Assembly (NCBI GenBank): GCA_900404475.1
Contig: OUQQ01000415.1
Location: forward strand, 8,746 to 25,883
Reading direction: 5' to 3'
From: Spongospora subterranea
Lineage: Eukaryota; Endomyxa; Phytomyxea; Plasmodiophorida; Plasmodiophoridae
DNA: 17,138 bases
The notes under the pieces were generated by a model. That model had not been told where the DNA came from, did no database searches, and was given only the letters and a program-made list of their open reading frames with translations. Numbering within the stretch: the first letter of the stretch is position 1; each line of letters opens with the position of its first letter. This document shows, one piece after another, positions 1 to 10,496 of the stretch. Both the position numbers and the translations under genes were made by a program.

Positions 1-8
1 ACGATAAC

Positions 9-1025
9 CTATCTGGTTTTTAGTTTTGAAATTATGGCTACAGAAAATCCGTCCTTTACTTTGGCGCAAGAATAAGCTGAGATGGCGTCAGGGTTTGACG
101 AAGGATTCGAAAGCTCAATGTGAGCGTTTTCATCTTTCAAGCTGCCGAAAATGTTACAATGCAGCAAGGTTAAACCAAGGCAAATAAATACCAGTTTCTC
201 CTAAAGTTGGTGCAGACCGATGGTGGACATACGATACAGATGTCAAGCTTATCATCGTCATGCAACTCTGCGCGAAGGGATTCAAAGAAACCAGTAACAG
301 CGAATTTGGAGGCACAGAGCGCTGTGCGGAATGGCAAACCTAATCAAGCATGATGGATACCTCTGAAATAATAACTCCATTATTCACTAACCTAACTCCC
401 CTGATATTGCTGAGACAACGATAACCAGTCCGCGACGTCCGTCAGTGTGGTGAGCGAGATGTGTGAAACCCGCCTTCATCAAATGTAAATACCCAAAAAA
501 GTTGATGTCCATCAGCTGACGATATATCGCATCCCCAGAATTATCCCGAAATGAATGATGGCAACCGACACCGGAACAGATAACCTGAGAACCAAATTTT
601 TGGAAAGGTTAAAACACTTGTATTGCGAAATTTTTCTTACAAGGATGTCGATTCTTCCAAAATTCGCCATGGCTTCATCCATGACTTTCTTACAATCGGG
701 TTCGATGGCCATGTCGCAAGGCACCACAAGAGCTTCACTTCCAAAAGCACGACAACTTTGAGCAATTTCTTCAAGTTTATCCTGCCTACGGCCGATTAAA
801 ACGAGTCTAAACTATGTTTAGTCGAGAGGCTTGATGATATTTGCGCAAAAACCTGCATCGACGAGACGCATAAAGCAATGCGATCTGTTTACCGATTCCT
901 GAACTTGCGCCACTGACGACAACAACACAATTATCTATGAAGTAATCACATGTCAGCGACTTTGACTTCAACAGAAACACATCCGAAAGCTTCCGGCACC
1001 TATCCAGTACTTCGGTCGCCCACAT
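9..1025 (-). CDS. DHRS7/DHRS7B-type short-chain dehydrogenase, probable pseudoenzyme
   Basis: Five exons on the minus strand: 1025-853, 806-641, 584-392, 339-192, 141-9. Introns are 46, 56, 52 and 50 nt, GT-AG, all phase-consistent, giving about 270 aa. The N-terminal Rossmann motif SGASSGIG follows VVVV, then RLVLIGRRQDKLEE (NADP-type helix), CDMA, NFGRIDIL, DINFFGYLHL (the structural Asn is kept), then VVSAISGELGLPFRTALCASK and FESLRAEL. This is the layout of the DHRS7 branch. In canonical members the YxxxK Tyr and the Ser 13 residues before it catalyse hydride transfer; here the Tyr is Leu (LCASK) and the Ser is Ala, and NNAG reads ICSG. The Lys is kept. The protein is therefore probably not an oxidoreductase, though splice sites and frame look maintained. 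The ATG at 1025 is chosen as conservative; the frame stays open to another ATG at 1169. The stop at 11-9 assumes no further intron, so the C-terminus could continue beyond the window. Confidence 0.82.
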
Positions 1026-1753
1026 GGAAAAAACGCCTTCACGTGCGGAACAGTAGTCATGCGTTTGGAAATCGATTTCGACAATCACCGGAGTAACTCG
1101 CAGTGCACTGAATGCGAAACCCGCTTTTAATTGGGAAGATCTCATTACACACGTTACGCGACTTGTCAATGGGACACACCACTGTCTGTGTCAGTCAGCG
1201 TGGTGTGGTAGCATGACACCGACACACTACGGGCACATGTGCGATTTGTTGGTTCGCAATATCGTTACTTGCAATACGATACAGAGAGGCGGGTAACACC
1301 AACGGCGCCTCTGCAGTGGTATCGGCAAAGATGGCGCTTGTCACAAGTTTTCGTATATTCAGGAAGGACAGACGTGTGTTTCAGACAAAAAATGCATGCA
1401 GACACTACAGGGTTGAGCGCGAATTCGCATCGTGAGCGGAACATTGACCGTTGATAAGTTTTTTTGGTGATTATGGAATTCTTAAAGCGGGTCGAACCGA
1501 CTCCTTTCAATACACGAGATATTCAAATCAGTAAAATAACGAATGTGATGACCATTTTGAGGGTGCTCCATGCTGAAATAAACCAGCATGAAAATGATAC
1601 AAATATCCGCGTATGAAGCTGAAAAACTTCCACTCAAAATAACTCGAATCAAAGAAACTGAACTGCAAAACCGGAAACTGAATGAACGCAACAACCTTTT
1701 ATAAATACAATAGGCATTTGACGCGTGGGCGCCACTTCGTAATTCGCTAGTTA
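1026..1753. other. Spacer between SDR gene and DCTN6; no gene recognised
   Basis: The first part (1026-1169) is an in-frame open extension of the SDR and may be its N-terminus or 5' leader. Beyond that I see only short frames on both strands without family signature. One minus-strand frame (1772-1482) overlaps the DCTN6 3' end in another frame and is moderately hydrophobic, but has no recognisable motif. The SDR promoter and the DCTN6 3' UTR must lie here. Confidence 0.5.
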
Positions 1754-2342
1754 TTACATTTTGTGTTGACAATCCTGCATTGAACCATGCAGAGCCTTCA
1801 GCCGAGCGTCAAGGTTTGCTTCGTGCTGGCCTCTTAGTCTGTCAATATCACGACTATATGCTGCACGAGGATTTCCCACAACGACTGTCCCATCTTCCAC
1901 AATCTCCCCAGCCTAACACGACATTTAATTTTGGGCGAAAAACGAGCACCAAAGTGACTTGCTGCATTACATGAATTGTGACATTTTCACCGATAATACA
2001 TGAACTGCCGATGTGGGCCCCTGGAAGCAGTCTCGCTCCAGCGCGAATTACCGACGATGATCCGATACTACACCCGATAATGCACCCAGTTTCAATGATG
2101 CAAGATTCACCTATTGAGATGCTATCCCTGCCAAAGGGTTAAGCGAAACTCGCCACAACCGATGATGCCGCTTCGTACAGGCTGGACTGCACTGATGCAT
2201 TCTCCTGAACGATGGTCCGCTGCCCGATCGAAACCTTGTTGGTCCTTCCGTCGAGGAATGAGCCTGGGTGGATAACCGATCCAGGCCCGACCTCGACATC
2301 GCCAAGAATGGAGTCGCGGCGATAAGCCGTCGTCGCCATCAT
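1754..2342 (-). CDS. DCTN6: Dynactin subunit 6 (p27), left-handed beta-helix
   Basis: Three exons: 2342-2179, 2127-1971, 1912-1754. Introns are 51 and 58 nt, GT-AG and phase-matched; the protein is 159 aa. The sequence consists of hexapeptide repeats typical of left-handed beta-helix proteins: ILGDVEVGPGSVIHPGSFL, VSIGQRTIVQENASVQ, then ISIGESCIIETGCIIGCSIG, SVIRAGARLLPGAHIG and SCIIGENVTIHAGEIVEDG, ending with a short helix around DIDRLRGQHEANL. GDVxxGPxxVIHP is a DCTN6 hallmark. In dynactin, subunits 5 and 6 sit on the pointed-end complex that caps the Arp1 filament and helps cargo and adaptor binding by dynein. The protein is about 30 residues shorter than the human one, mostly at the N-terminus, so an upstream exon is possible; an in-frame stop with an acceptor-like AG lies 36-60 nt upstream. 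The start is diverging from PEX11. Confidence 0.85.
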
Positions 2343-2905
2343 ACAATCAATGATAATCCGGGGATTTTGCGACTACATTTGGGTCCAACAAGGGACCCCA
2401 ATTTCCGCTGATGAAATGCTTGGTATTCTATCGACAACAGACTGCATGTTGGACCATCAAAGGACTTGACGGGACATGAGTTCAGTCGTGGAAAACTGAC
2501 GATGAGCCAGGTGCTTGTTCAGACGAGGAGGAAAATTTGCGGGAATCTATAGGGCAATCGTGGACAAACCCATTTACAGCTTGTACCATAATCGTTTGAA
2601 AAAAACGGATTCAGATCTAATAGAGTTTTACATTCGTGCAGAGTTCAAGTTTGATAAAAGCCGATAATGCCCATAGTCGTTCGGTTCGGATATGTTTATA
2701 ACCGTGATTGGGCGCGAGTTTGGAAAGCTATCGCCATCATAGCAATACAGAGTTGTTACACTTTGCTCACCCAGAGGCTTGCCGGCAGTTTCGCCATCGC
2801 CACAAACAGGATCGAAGGTCGCAGCCCGTCACGTCCGCAGCCACCCATGTACTGGACGAGGAGATGGAGCCATGTTGGTAGGAGGATAAGGGTCTGGTGA
2901 CTGAG
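2343..2905. promoter_or_regulatory. Intergenic region between divergent DCTN6 and PEX11
   Basis: About 560 bp separate the two divergent start codons, so the promoters of both genes presumably lie here; I cannot point to a specific element. On the plus strand a 50-codon open stretch ends with a stop at about 2665-2667 and contains KKTDSDLIEFYIRAEFKF; it looks protein-like but has no start or recognised family. It could be an orphan or missed exon, or chance. Confidence 0.4.
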
Positions 2906-3673
2906 ATGGGACCATTACCGGCTAGGGCGTCGCTTGATAATCTAGTGGCGTTTCTCAATACAACGGCAGGCCGCGATCACGCCACTCGCCTGCTTCAATA
3001 CCTCTGCAAAGCTGCCGTTGCCGATGTGTCGGTAGATGGCCCTGTTGCTCGCCTTTATGCAGCGACATCAATTGCTAGGCATATTCTGCGAATTCCTAAG
3101 AGTGTAGATCTCTGGAACAAACTACCTTCATGGCATGGTTTTTTATCAGATTTTCAGCAGGTTAGAGTCTGACGCCTGTTTTGCTAAAAAGTGATATTTT
3201 ATGTAGTGTTCTAGTACCGTCCTTCTGTTGTTCTATGCTGCAGATCACGTCCTATGGGCAGATCTGATTGGACTCTTATCACTGTCGAAAAGCTTCAGAT
3301 CTAGAATATACACTGTTCAGCACGTACTCTGGATGTGCAAGCTATTCTTTGGGTTGGCGCATTTCTCGAAAGAACTTTGTGAGACGCCAAGCAATGTAAA
3401 TTCAATGCTATCGTTGTAAATTTGAGGCTAATTCAACATCGCTAGGGTATTTTGCATGTGTCGTTTGTTGAATACCAAAAGCGCAGAGAGATGCGTCAAA
3501 TTCAACGCCGAGCGATACTAAGAAACTGTTTGGATATTCTCATCGTCCTTCATTTTGTCAAATATCCGAAGGATATTCAGCGTTTGCCGTCTCGGGTATT
3601 TGGTCTACTCGGATGTTTGTCTTCGCTTATTGGAATATTAGACAATGGTCGCATCGATGATCCGATTATATAA
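2906..3673 (+). CDS. PEX11: Peroxisomal membrane protein PEX11
   Basis: Three exons: 2906-3160, 3207-3395, 3446-3673. Introns are 46 and 50 nt, both phase 0; the protein is 223 aa. The N-terminus LDNLVAFLNTTAGRDHATRL followed by LLQYLC is the classic PEX11 amphipathic helix start (FLNxTxGRDKxxRLLQY). Then SIARHILRIPKSVDLW matches the conserved RxxRLGKxVD-like helix. Exon 2 carries the hydrophobic segment VLLLFYAADHVLWADLIGLL. Exon 3 has a basic stretch (YQKRREMRQIQRR) and ends with GLLGCLSSLIGIL, the C-terminal membrane helix with the family GxxGxxSSxxG pattern. PEX11 proteins remodel and elongate the peroxisomal membrane before DRP/FIS1-driven fission. The initiation ATG at 2906 is the natural one by family alignment. 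The gene is convergent with the CAP gene, whose stop lies about 70 bp downstream. Confidence 0.88.
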
Positions 3674-3743
3674 ATTTTTGTACTTCAAACGTCCTGGTTC
3701 AATTCACGCTGAAGGTGATTTTGGCCTAATTAATCATAACGAG

Positions 3744-4457
3744 TTATATCGTGAAAGACGCATTGTTAAAAGGTTTTACCGCCATGCTGAACGAATGATC
3801 CGTAGCATTGTTCAGGTACGTCTCAAATCTTGACCGTTCTGCAATGACCAGCGTCGCCCCGTCTTGAACGCACAAATCCTCTTCGCAGCGAGTTCCCTTG
3901 GGACATTTCGAACAGGGTTTCCCTTCTTCGAACGGTTTTGACAGATGGACTGTTTTCACATCATATTGGCAAACGAGAATACTTCCAGGATTCTCATTGA
4001 GCACGATCAGATTTGAACAATTCACCATGGCACAACCCATTTTCGTCACAGCTTGGTTGACGGTCTGGAGGTAGTGGCCACATTCTTGATCTTTCTCGCA
4101 CGTGTTTGCCCGGTAATCATACTGTTGGCCTTCATGGTGATACCAATACCAAAGAAGGCCTGTGTACGACATTGTGTTTGGAGGGGTGACGAACGCGATA
4201 TTTTCGCCTCGGATGGAGTTCAACTGATGATGCTCGGGGCACCGACTTGCCCAACTCAGTGCAGAGAGAGATAATTCCTCACTCCATTGAATCGCCATCA
4301 TTCTTGACGCCCCAGTTACATTAGCGTTCGGATCGGGCTTGCTTACAAGTGAACGAACGCGATTGGATATGGCTAGAAGGTCGCGCTTTTCTGAATCAGA
4401 TAAATCGGCAACAACTATAGCTGCCAACGTCAACGAGGCGACAATCAAAACCTTCAT
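3744..4457 (-). CDS. Secreted CAP/SCP-family protein (venom-allergen-like), intronless
   Basis: A single uninterrupted frame of 237 aa. Residues 1-17 (MKVLIVASLTLAAIVVA) are a clear signal peptide. The CAP domain spans roughly residues 20-170: LSALSWASRCPEHHQ, RGENIAF (the GEN[IL] motif), then QECGHYLQTVNQAVTKMGCA (CAP signature 1, usually GHYTQxVWxxTxxxGC) and ILVCQY (CAP signature 2, usually xxVCxY). The conserved His residues of the CAP pocket are present, and paired Cys are as expected for an extracellular fold. After the domain comes a short Cys-rich hinge (CSKCPKGTRCEEDLCV) as in insect and nematode venom-allergen-like proteins, and then about 40 residues without recognisable fold and with several NxT/NxS sites. 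Function in this lineage is not known; in parasitic nematodes such proteins are abundant secreted products. It is the only conserved gene here without introns. Confidence 0.93.
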   Translation of the reverse strand: MKVLIVASLTLAAIVVADLSDSEKRDLLAISNRVRSLVSKPDPNANVTGASRMMAIQWSEELSLSALSWASRCPEHHQLNSIRGENIAFVTPPNTMSYTGLLWYWYHHEGQQYDYRANTCEKDQECGHYLQTVNQAVTKMGCAMVNCSNLIVLNENPGSILVCQYDVKTVHLSKPFEEGKPCSKCPKGTRCEEDLCVQDGATLVIAERSRFETYLNNATDHSFSMAVKPFNNASFTI

Positions 4458-4676
4458 GTTTGGGATACGACACTGTTTTCAGAAATGCGTTAAAGTTTAA
4501 TCTCCGTCGGAATGAGATCATACGAAATCATTGACTCATCAACGTAGTAACACGTAGATTTGACGTTAGGGTTTTATGCATTGCCTCAGCAATCACCAAT
4601 GATCAGGGATGGTTCATATGAATGTACATAGCCCATTAACAGTCTTTCTATTGGTGTAATGTGCGAAACTCATCGT

Positions 4677-7600
4677 TTATATCGGTGGTTCTTGCTGATG
4701 TTCTTTCAAAAACTCCGACAATAATGCTGTTTTCAAAACCTGCTGATAAAAGACGTGAAATTTTGGGCACTCCGATTCGGCGCCATTTAAATTATGTAAA
4801 GCATGGACAGTGACAATGAAGGCAGCTAATAGCTTGCGAGCATCTGTGTCTTGAGGATTCCGTCTGATCTGAGCTAGCTTTGTTTTCACAGATGGTAAGA
4901 GTAACGAAGGCAGTTGCTCTAAGAAGTCAACCTAGAAGTCGTCACAATGAATGAAAGCACCAAACCAATCTAGAGAAATAAAACCTGTAGCCCTGGAGGT
5001 ACCAATTCGGCGAGAGAAGTCATTAGCTGATAGGCAGTACATTGTAAGTCCAAATCTGGATCGGTCGCAACTCTGTCTGCTAGTTGAACGATTGTACTTC
5101 CGACAGGAATCCGACCTGGATAATGTTCCACTACAGTTTTTAAGCAGGAATACGCCACCTGCCGAAGAAGTAGTCCATCATCAACGATCTCTAAAATATA
5201 TTAGACTGCCTATGAACGTTCCCCGAAACTTAAAAAACCTTGAAATGCGCCGAAATCTACTTTTCGGATAAGGTCGACATTGACTTTCGACGCGTTGATA
5301 GCGCAAGGAATAATAGATTCCTCTAACAAATGCCCCTCCTTGAATGCTTGGCTTTTGTTCTGCACAGCAGCGGTTAATGCTAAAAACACTTGCCTTTTAA
5401 CGCCAATATCTACAGACACAACCAATTAGTTGGAAAATAGCGCCATATAATATTTCATACTAGAATCGGTCATTAACGGAATGATGCTGTTAACACTGAC
5501 TGATTCTCCAGATTGCCTTTGGCCATAGGAGAACTTTACAGCTGTAACCACGGTTGTACGAATAAGAGGTGAAGACGATCGCAAACGGTTTTCGACAAAA
5601 GAAATCATCAAAGCGGGAGAAAGAACGAGTAATTTCCCTAAACATTCGGCGGTTATTTGCCGCACCCCTAACGAGAAGAAAAATCAATACAGAATCTGCA
5701 CTTGAACGAATGTTGGAATTACCTTCATTGTCGGAGCCAGCATACTCTAAAAACTTTGGCACAACAAAATTGATGTGTTGTTCAGATATATCCGATATGC
5801 TCGGACACATGAAAAATTCCTAGAATAAATTAGATAAAAAAATCGGCAAGATTATATCCACCTTGAGCGAATGCAGAAGAAAATATAGAATCTGAGGCTG
5901 GTTTTGGCACATATGTTCAACAATAGGCAAAATCATGATATTTGCGTTGTTTGCGATGCAATTGCCAAGGGCGTAGGCAGCAGCGTTGCGGACAGATTCA
6001 TTCTCGTGCATGCATAACGATAATATAACAGAAAAGAGATGTTGTAATAATGTTTCTGGAAGAGCAAATTTGTTGCCAATATCCCCTATTTCCCAATAAG
6101 TAACAATTTCAGTTATTAACAACATATTTTAGGTCACCAATAATCGTAAGAACTAATTGCAAAGAAACACTAGAGGCATCAGGGCGAATTCTATCGAAAA
6201 ACTCGTTGATGCTAGCGAAAAGAAGCGATTCCTGATCGGGATAGGAATGTGCAATCATGCCTGTTGAGCGAATTTTGACAATAAGCATGACAACTGACGC
6301 ATAGAAACAAACAATCAGCAATTGCATGACCCAAAGGGGCGAGTGCAGTTTGGTGAAGGAGCGGCTGCTGAAATGGGAGACTCTCTAATATGTTGATTAA
6401 AGAAACATATTCGTCCACATTGGACAAAGATACGATTCCACAAAGCACACCATTTATCGCCGCCAGAGCTGATTGAGGCAGACTATCCGCGACTTTGAGC
6501 GCCGAAACACACTGGTTTACTAGGGGGGACATGACCGACATCGGCTATGATTGAAAACGAGTTAGATTGTATCCGGTCAATACAATGATAGTACAAACCA
6601 ATTTATCCCCACGTTGACTAAGAGCATGCAGCAGCTTAGCTGAAACCACATGAACGCTTGGGAACACTGTGGCATCAGGGCTATGACCAAACGGAAATAA
6701 TGCATTAAGACATTGCGACAGGGCCTGAACAGTTAGCATGTTTTCGAAGTGGTCCAAGTATGTCCCAAGAACGGACATATCTGAACAGACAGTAAATTAT
6801 AGCAAAAACCAGTGCATTTGTAACTGACATGATATAATTGTGCTAAAGGATTGTTTTGCTTTGGATTCCAGTATATTCACTATCGATATAAAAATATATT
6901 GAGCATGAGGGGCAAGAACGCTATTGATAATAGAAGATTCGCCGACAGTTTGTAAAAACTGCAGTCCAGAACTTTCGGTTAAACGAGATCTAGTGGACTC
7001 CAGCATCAAATCTATCGACGACAAAACTTCATTCGAATCCAGATAATGGCCTAACACGGACATAGGTATTAACTGCAAAAAGTTAGGATAAAAAAACTTG
7101 CTCACCGAAACAAGCTAGATATTCAGCTAGAGCTAATGATGCAGCACGGTGAGCATCAGACTGAGCTGATTCTTGTTGAGTCCGGACGGCCTGCAACATG
7201 GTATTGTATACTGGTGAAAATAATGAACTTTCATAGTAGACAAGTGAGGTCCGAGACGAGCGCATTCTGACGAAAAGAACGGATAATGATTCGAACGATT
7301 TGGCGCAGACCTTGCTGATGGCTGTAAAAAATTCAATTCAGATCAGCGAGAGCAGTCTTAGCTTGCCAACCGTGAGACTTTTCATGGTTGGCAGATTCGG
7401 TTAGGGCATCAATGACACGCTTCAGCCCCATTTGAACTATATCCTCTTGAGACATATTGTTTATCATCGCCTGAATGGAGTCAAGACTCAATAGCTGGAT
7501 GGCAGCATCATCTTTATCGCCAATCGCTGTTTGTTCGCGATTAGATGACAATTTTGTTAAAAAAATGACCTCCAGCCTACCTTCAACGACGCAGTCGAAA

Positions 7601-9658
7601 ATTGTTGGAAAATATTGAACAATGCTTCCGTTGAGCGTGTGCACAAGCTGGTTAACTACAGCATGAGCAGCCAATCGTGTTTGGGCAATCGACGTCACAA
7701 TGTAAGGGCGCAAGTGTTGAAGAATCGTCGTCATGCGCGATGATGTCGCTTTACACAAATTTTGTTCATTCTCACCTTGAGAATCAAGTTCGGGGATAAT
7801 GGTGATTAACGACGTAAACGTTTGAAATACTTGAACCTGGAAACATGGATATTGAAGCGAAAATCAGTCACAGCTTTAACTCATGGACCTGCACAGACGT
7901 CTCTCTTTCGATAAATCTGGATTGCAATGAGTCGATCAGGCTGATAAATAAAGGACGGATGATGTTCGCGAACTCGTCACATTCTATAAACGTCGATACC
8001 AACTTCAAAGCTGCAAGCCTCACCTAACAACATAGTGAATTCAGCAAAACTAAATTTGACCTGAGCATCGTATACATCCAACCTTCCAAGTTGTATCCCC
8101 CGCATCATCTTGAGCAAGGGAATCCGACTCAAGCCCCCAGTCATCGTTTTCATAATCGTCCATACCGTCATCGTCACATTGGGTTTCGACGAAGTTCGGG
8201 TCGAGCGACATTAACGATAACGATAGTTCTATAACCCTATCGCCAACATGTCATACGATAATATTTTTGAGAGTGTTTTTCAAGGCATATACATATTTGC
8301 TTGGGGTAATATAAATCTTGGTCCCACTCGAATCAAAGTCTGGATCACTGTTAAGGCGTGTTGACGAACAGCAACAATGTCCTCCTAAAACAGGAGTTGG
8401 CACTTGAATACGAGCATTGTATATGTAACACGAGCTTGACCTCGGTGTCAGAAAGGTCAGGAGTCGTCCTAAGACCAGCGACGTTGTTCAAGACTCTGAT
8501 GATGTCGGAGCTGTACTGGACGATGCGGCGCCCGGACCTACGAGCTATGCAGGCTAAAGTGAACACGATCATGGCGGGACTAACACCAGACGAGGGTGCT
8601 GAGAGCTGTTTCACAATATACAGGACTAGTTGACTTAAGACAGCAGGCGAGCAGACACCGGAAAAGGATCCGACCACGCTCGGTACGACGCTGAAAAGTG
8701 ATAACAATGAGAAATCCATACAAATACAAACTTTCAAAAAGTTGCAATTTGTGGCGAGAGCAAATTGAAAAGAGTAAGGCTATACAAACCTATCGCTAAA
8801 ATTCCGATCTTGGTTGATCTCTTTAATTAAGATAGGAAGTATCCTGAGACAGTTTTCTTCGCCGATTGACCCCCTATCAAAGCGCTCAAGCAGACTCTGC
8901 AGTAACCTCAAAGTCAAAGTCCGTTCGTTGGCTCGGGCTTCCTGGTCGTGGCCTGAATCCAGTATAAGAGTTGCTTCATAAACAAAATGATATCACGCAT
9001 AAGCTACCTATATATGTGCCCGACCCCATTGCCTCAAATATCGAGGGAAACAGCAGGTCAAAAACCTGAAAAGACATGATTGAAAACGATATTAATCCAG
9101 TAACAACAGCTACGAGCCTGCTTTCCAACGCCTCGGGGTACATATTCAACAATTGACCGTAAAGCTTCTGAATATACCTCTCGTGGGCCTGGATCCGTTT
9201 TGGTCCTTGCCAGCCCCCCGATAGAACCAACAAGCTCAATCACCTGATATTTTATAGAATAAGCCAAAAGAAAAAAATTTCAAGTTGGGGCACCTGGTCC
9301 GCATTGAATTTTTGTACTATTGAGCACAGGCTAAAAGGATTGCCAGAATTAAAATGAATCAAAATCTTTTGGTATTTACGAATACCAGTTTACAGCGATG
9401 GCCTGTACATCGCTGCTGGAATCTTCCAATCTGGCAAACATGGCGGATCGGATCGACAGCTGCAACGATGATTCGAGAAGGGGTTGTGATTCAATCTCTG
9501 ACTTCAAGTCGCTAATTGCCATATATCTCTCATCTTTATCGTGGTGCGAACACTATGCCGCAGCACACTTTTCATGCGGTCGCATATCAGAGAATATCAA
9601 TGCCAACCTGTGTCAATAGTGACCGGAGCCGATCTGGACTCTTCGACGAACCCGTCAT
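4677..9658 (-). CDS. CAND1: CAND1 (TIP120A), cullin-associated NEDD8-dissociated protein
   Basis: Twenty-two exons: 9658-9608, 9552-9386, 9330-9294, 9243-9118, 9065-9008, 8952-8790, 8690-8442 or so, 8384-8293, 8236-8083, 8023-7889, 7836-7371, 7321-7106, 7050-6829, 6780-6584, 6544-6313, 6260-6138, 6085-5862, 5819-5723, 5667-5461, 5409-5239, 5190-4985, 4931-4677. This gives about 1280 aa against about 1230 in human. HEAT repeats run throughout. The N-terminus has DKDERYMAISDL (human DKDFRFMATNDL). An acidic loop after SLDPNF (about residues 325-360) leads to TTWKVRLAALK, matching human YDPN-acidic-MSWKVRRAA. C-terminal hallmarks are ITAECLGKL, SSPLIRTTVVTAVKF, GVKRQVFLAL, NVDLIRKVDFGAF and DDGLLLR (TIP120 domain). 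CAND1 wraps unneddylated cullin-RBX1 and exchanges SCF substrate receptors. Uncertain joins: exon 4/5 needs a GC-AG intron, and the exon 7 3' end and exon 14/15 junction have alternatives. Confidence 0.95.
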
Positions 9659-10490
9659 CGGTTATTGTTCTCTATTTACCAATCACAATCGTTGTGATGC
9701 GTGATGATTACGCACATCCAGTACTTATAACAGCTGAAATGAATGTCAAGTATGTAATGAAAAAGGGCTGAGTTGAAATACGGCACGGTTGAGGGACGCG
9801 CGCACTACCTATTGACGGAATGTGTGGACCTCATGTGAGTCATTGTGTTTTCCCGCGACTTTTCCGTCGTTCGGCTAATCGACATCAGACACTGAATATT
9901 AATTTGGACTTTTCCCTGTGTTCACGCTTGAGGATAACTTGGTATGACACTGGGAATACGGGAAGAACTGCTGCCTTTAGTGGCTCAAATTGGATCTCTT
10001 GACACCATGGATCTCAAGTAGTAACTCGTTTCATTCATTTGTTTCTGATCCAGAAAAAAATGAATCTAACATTTTTTTGTATATAGCTTTAGATTGAACC
10101 AATGCGATCTTTATAATAACTGTGGCTTTATTTACTTTGATGGGTTCACTTGCTGTTTTGCTATTTGGGCTGTGATGCATTAAAAATATTAATGAACAAG
10201 GTTAGCATTAGTTTCAAAGGCCATAGACGCGCTCAATTCGCCTAAAATTACAGTACGAAGTTTATTTCTCGTTGCATTCCTATTTCATCCAGGCTGAAGA
10301 ATGGGCAATGCTTTGATTGCGGGAAACAGGTCATCGGACGTAAAAACGGTCAATGCGCAATGGCGTGTGGGCCCCAACTCCCCGTCTGCGAACGTAGCCG
10401 CTATCCGGGATATACTCGACACCGGAGAAGCCAAATTGTTGCTGAAACAGAACTAACAATTTGTAAAGACATCATCGGACATGCCCCTGG
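9659..10490. promoter_or_regulatory. CAND1 upstream region; no convincing gene
   Basis: The CAND1 promoter should start here, with a stop codon directly upstream of its ATG in frame. Several overlapping plus-strand frames (9398-10002) are mainly shadows of CAND1 exons 1-2 or unrelated. Two short stretches look protein-like without assignment: one at about 9776-9835 and one at about 9952-10029 ending in a stop (contains REELLPLVAQIGSLD). The segment 10020-10280 is AT-rich with no open frame of note. From about 10300 the sequence begins to belong to the retroelement zone. Confidence 0.4.
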
Positions 10491-10496
10491 ATGGAG

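Noticed and set aside
1482..1772. Minus-strand frame of 96 codons with hydrophobic stretch
   Set aside because: It overlaps the DCTN6 3' end in another frame; no family motif and no splice connection to the SDR found.
4951..5271. Plus-strand open frame of 106 codons
   Set aside because: It is antisense to CAND1 exons 20-22 and has no recognisable domain; shadow frame.
6541..7065. Recurring MSVLG / MSVMS residues near three CAND1 exon starts as a protein repeat
   Set aside because: At 7051-7105 the string lies inside an intron; the others are partly intron-edge sequence, so the resemblance is coincidental or reflects similar 3' splice regions.
4677..9658. Importin/karyopherin-type HEAT protein as identity of the long minus-strand gene
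   Set aside because: The acidic loop followed by WKVRLAAL, the AECLGKL...VVTAVKF block and the NVDLIRKVDFGAF segment are specific to CAND1, not importins.
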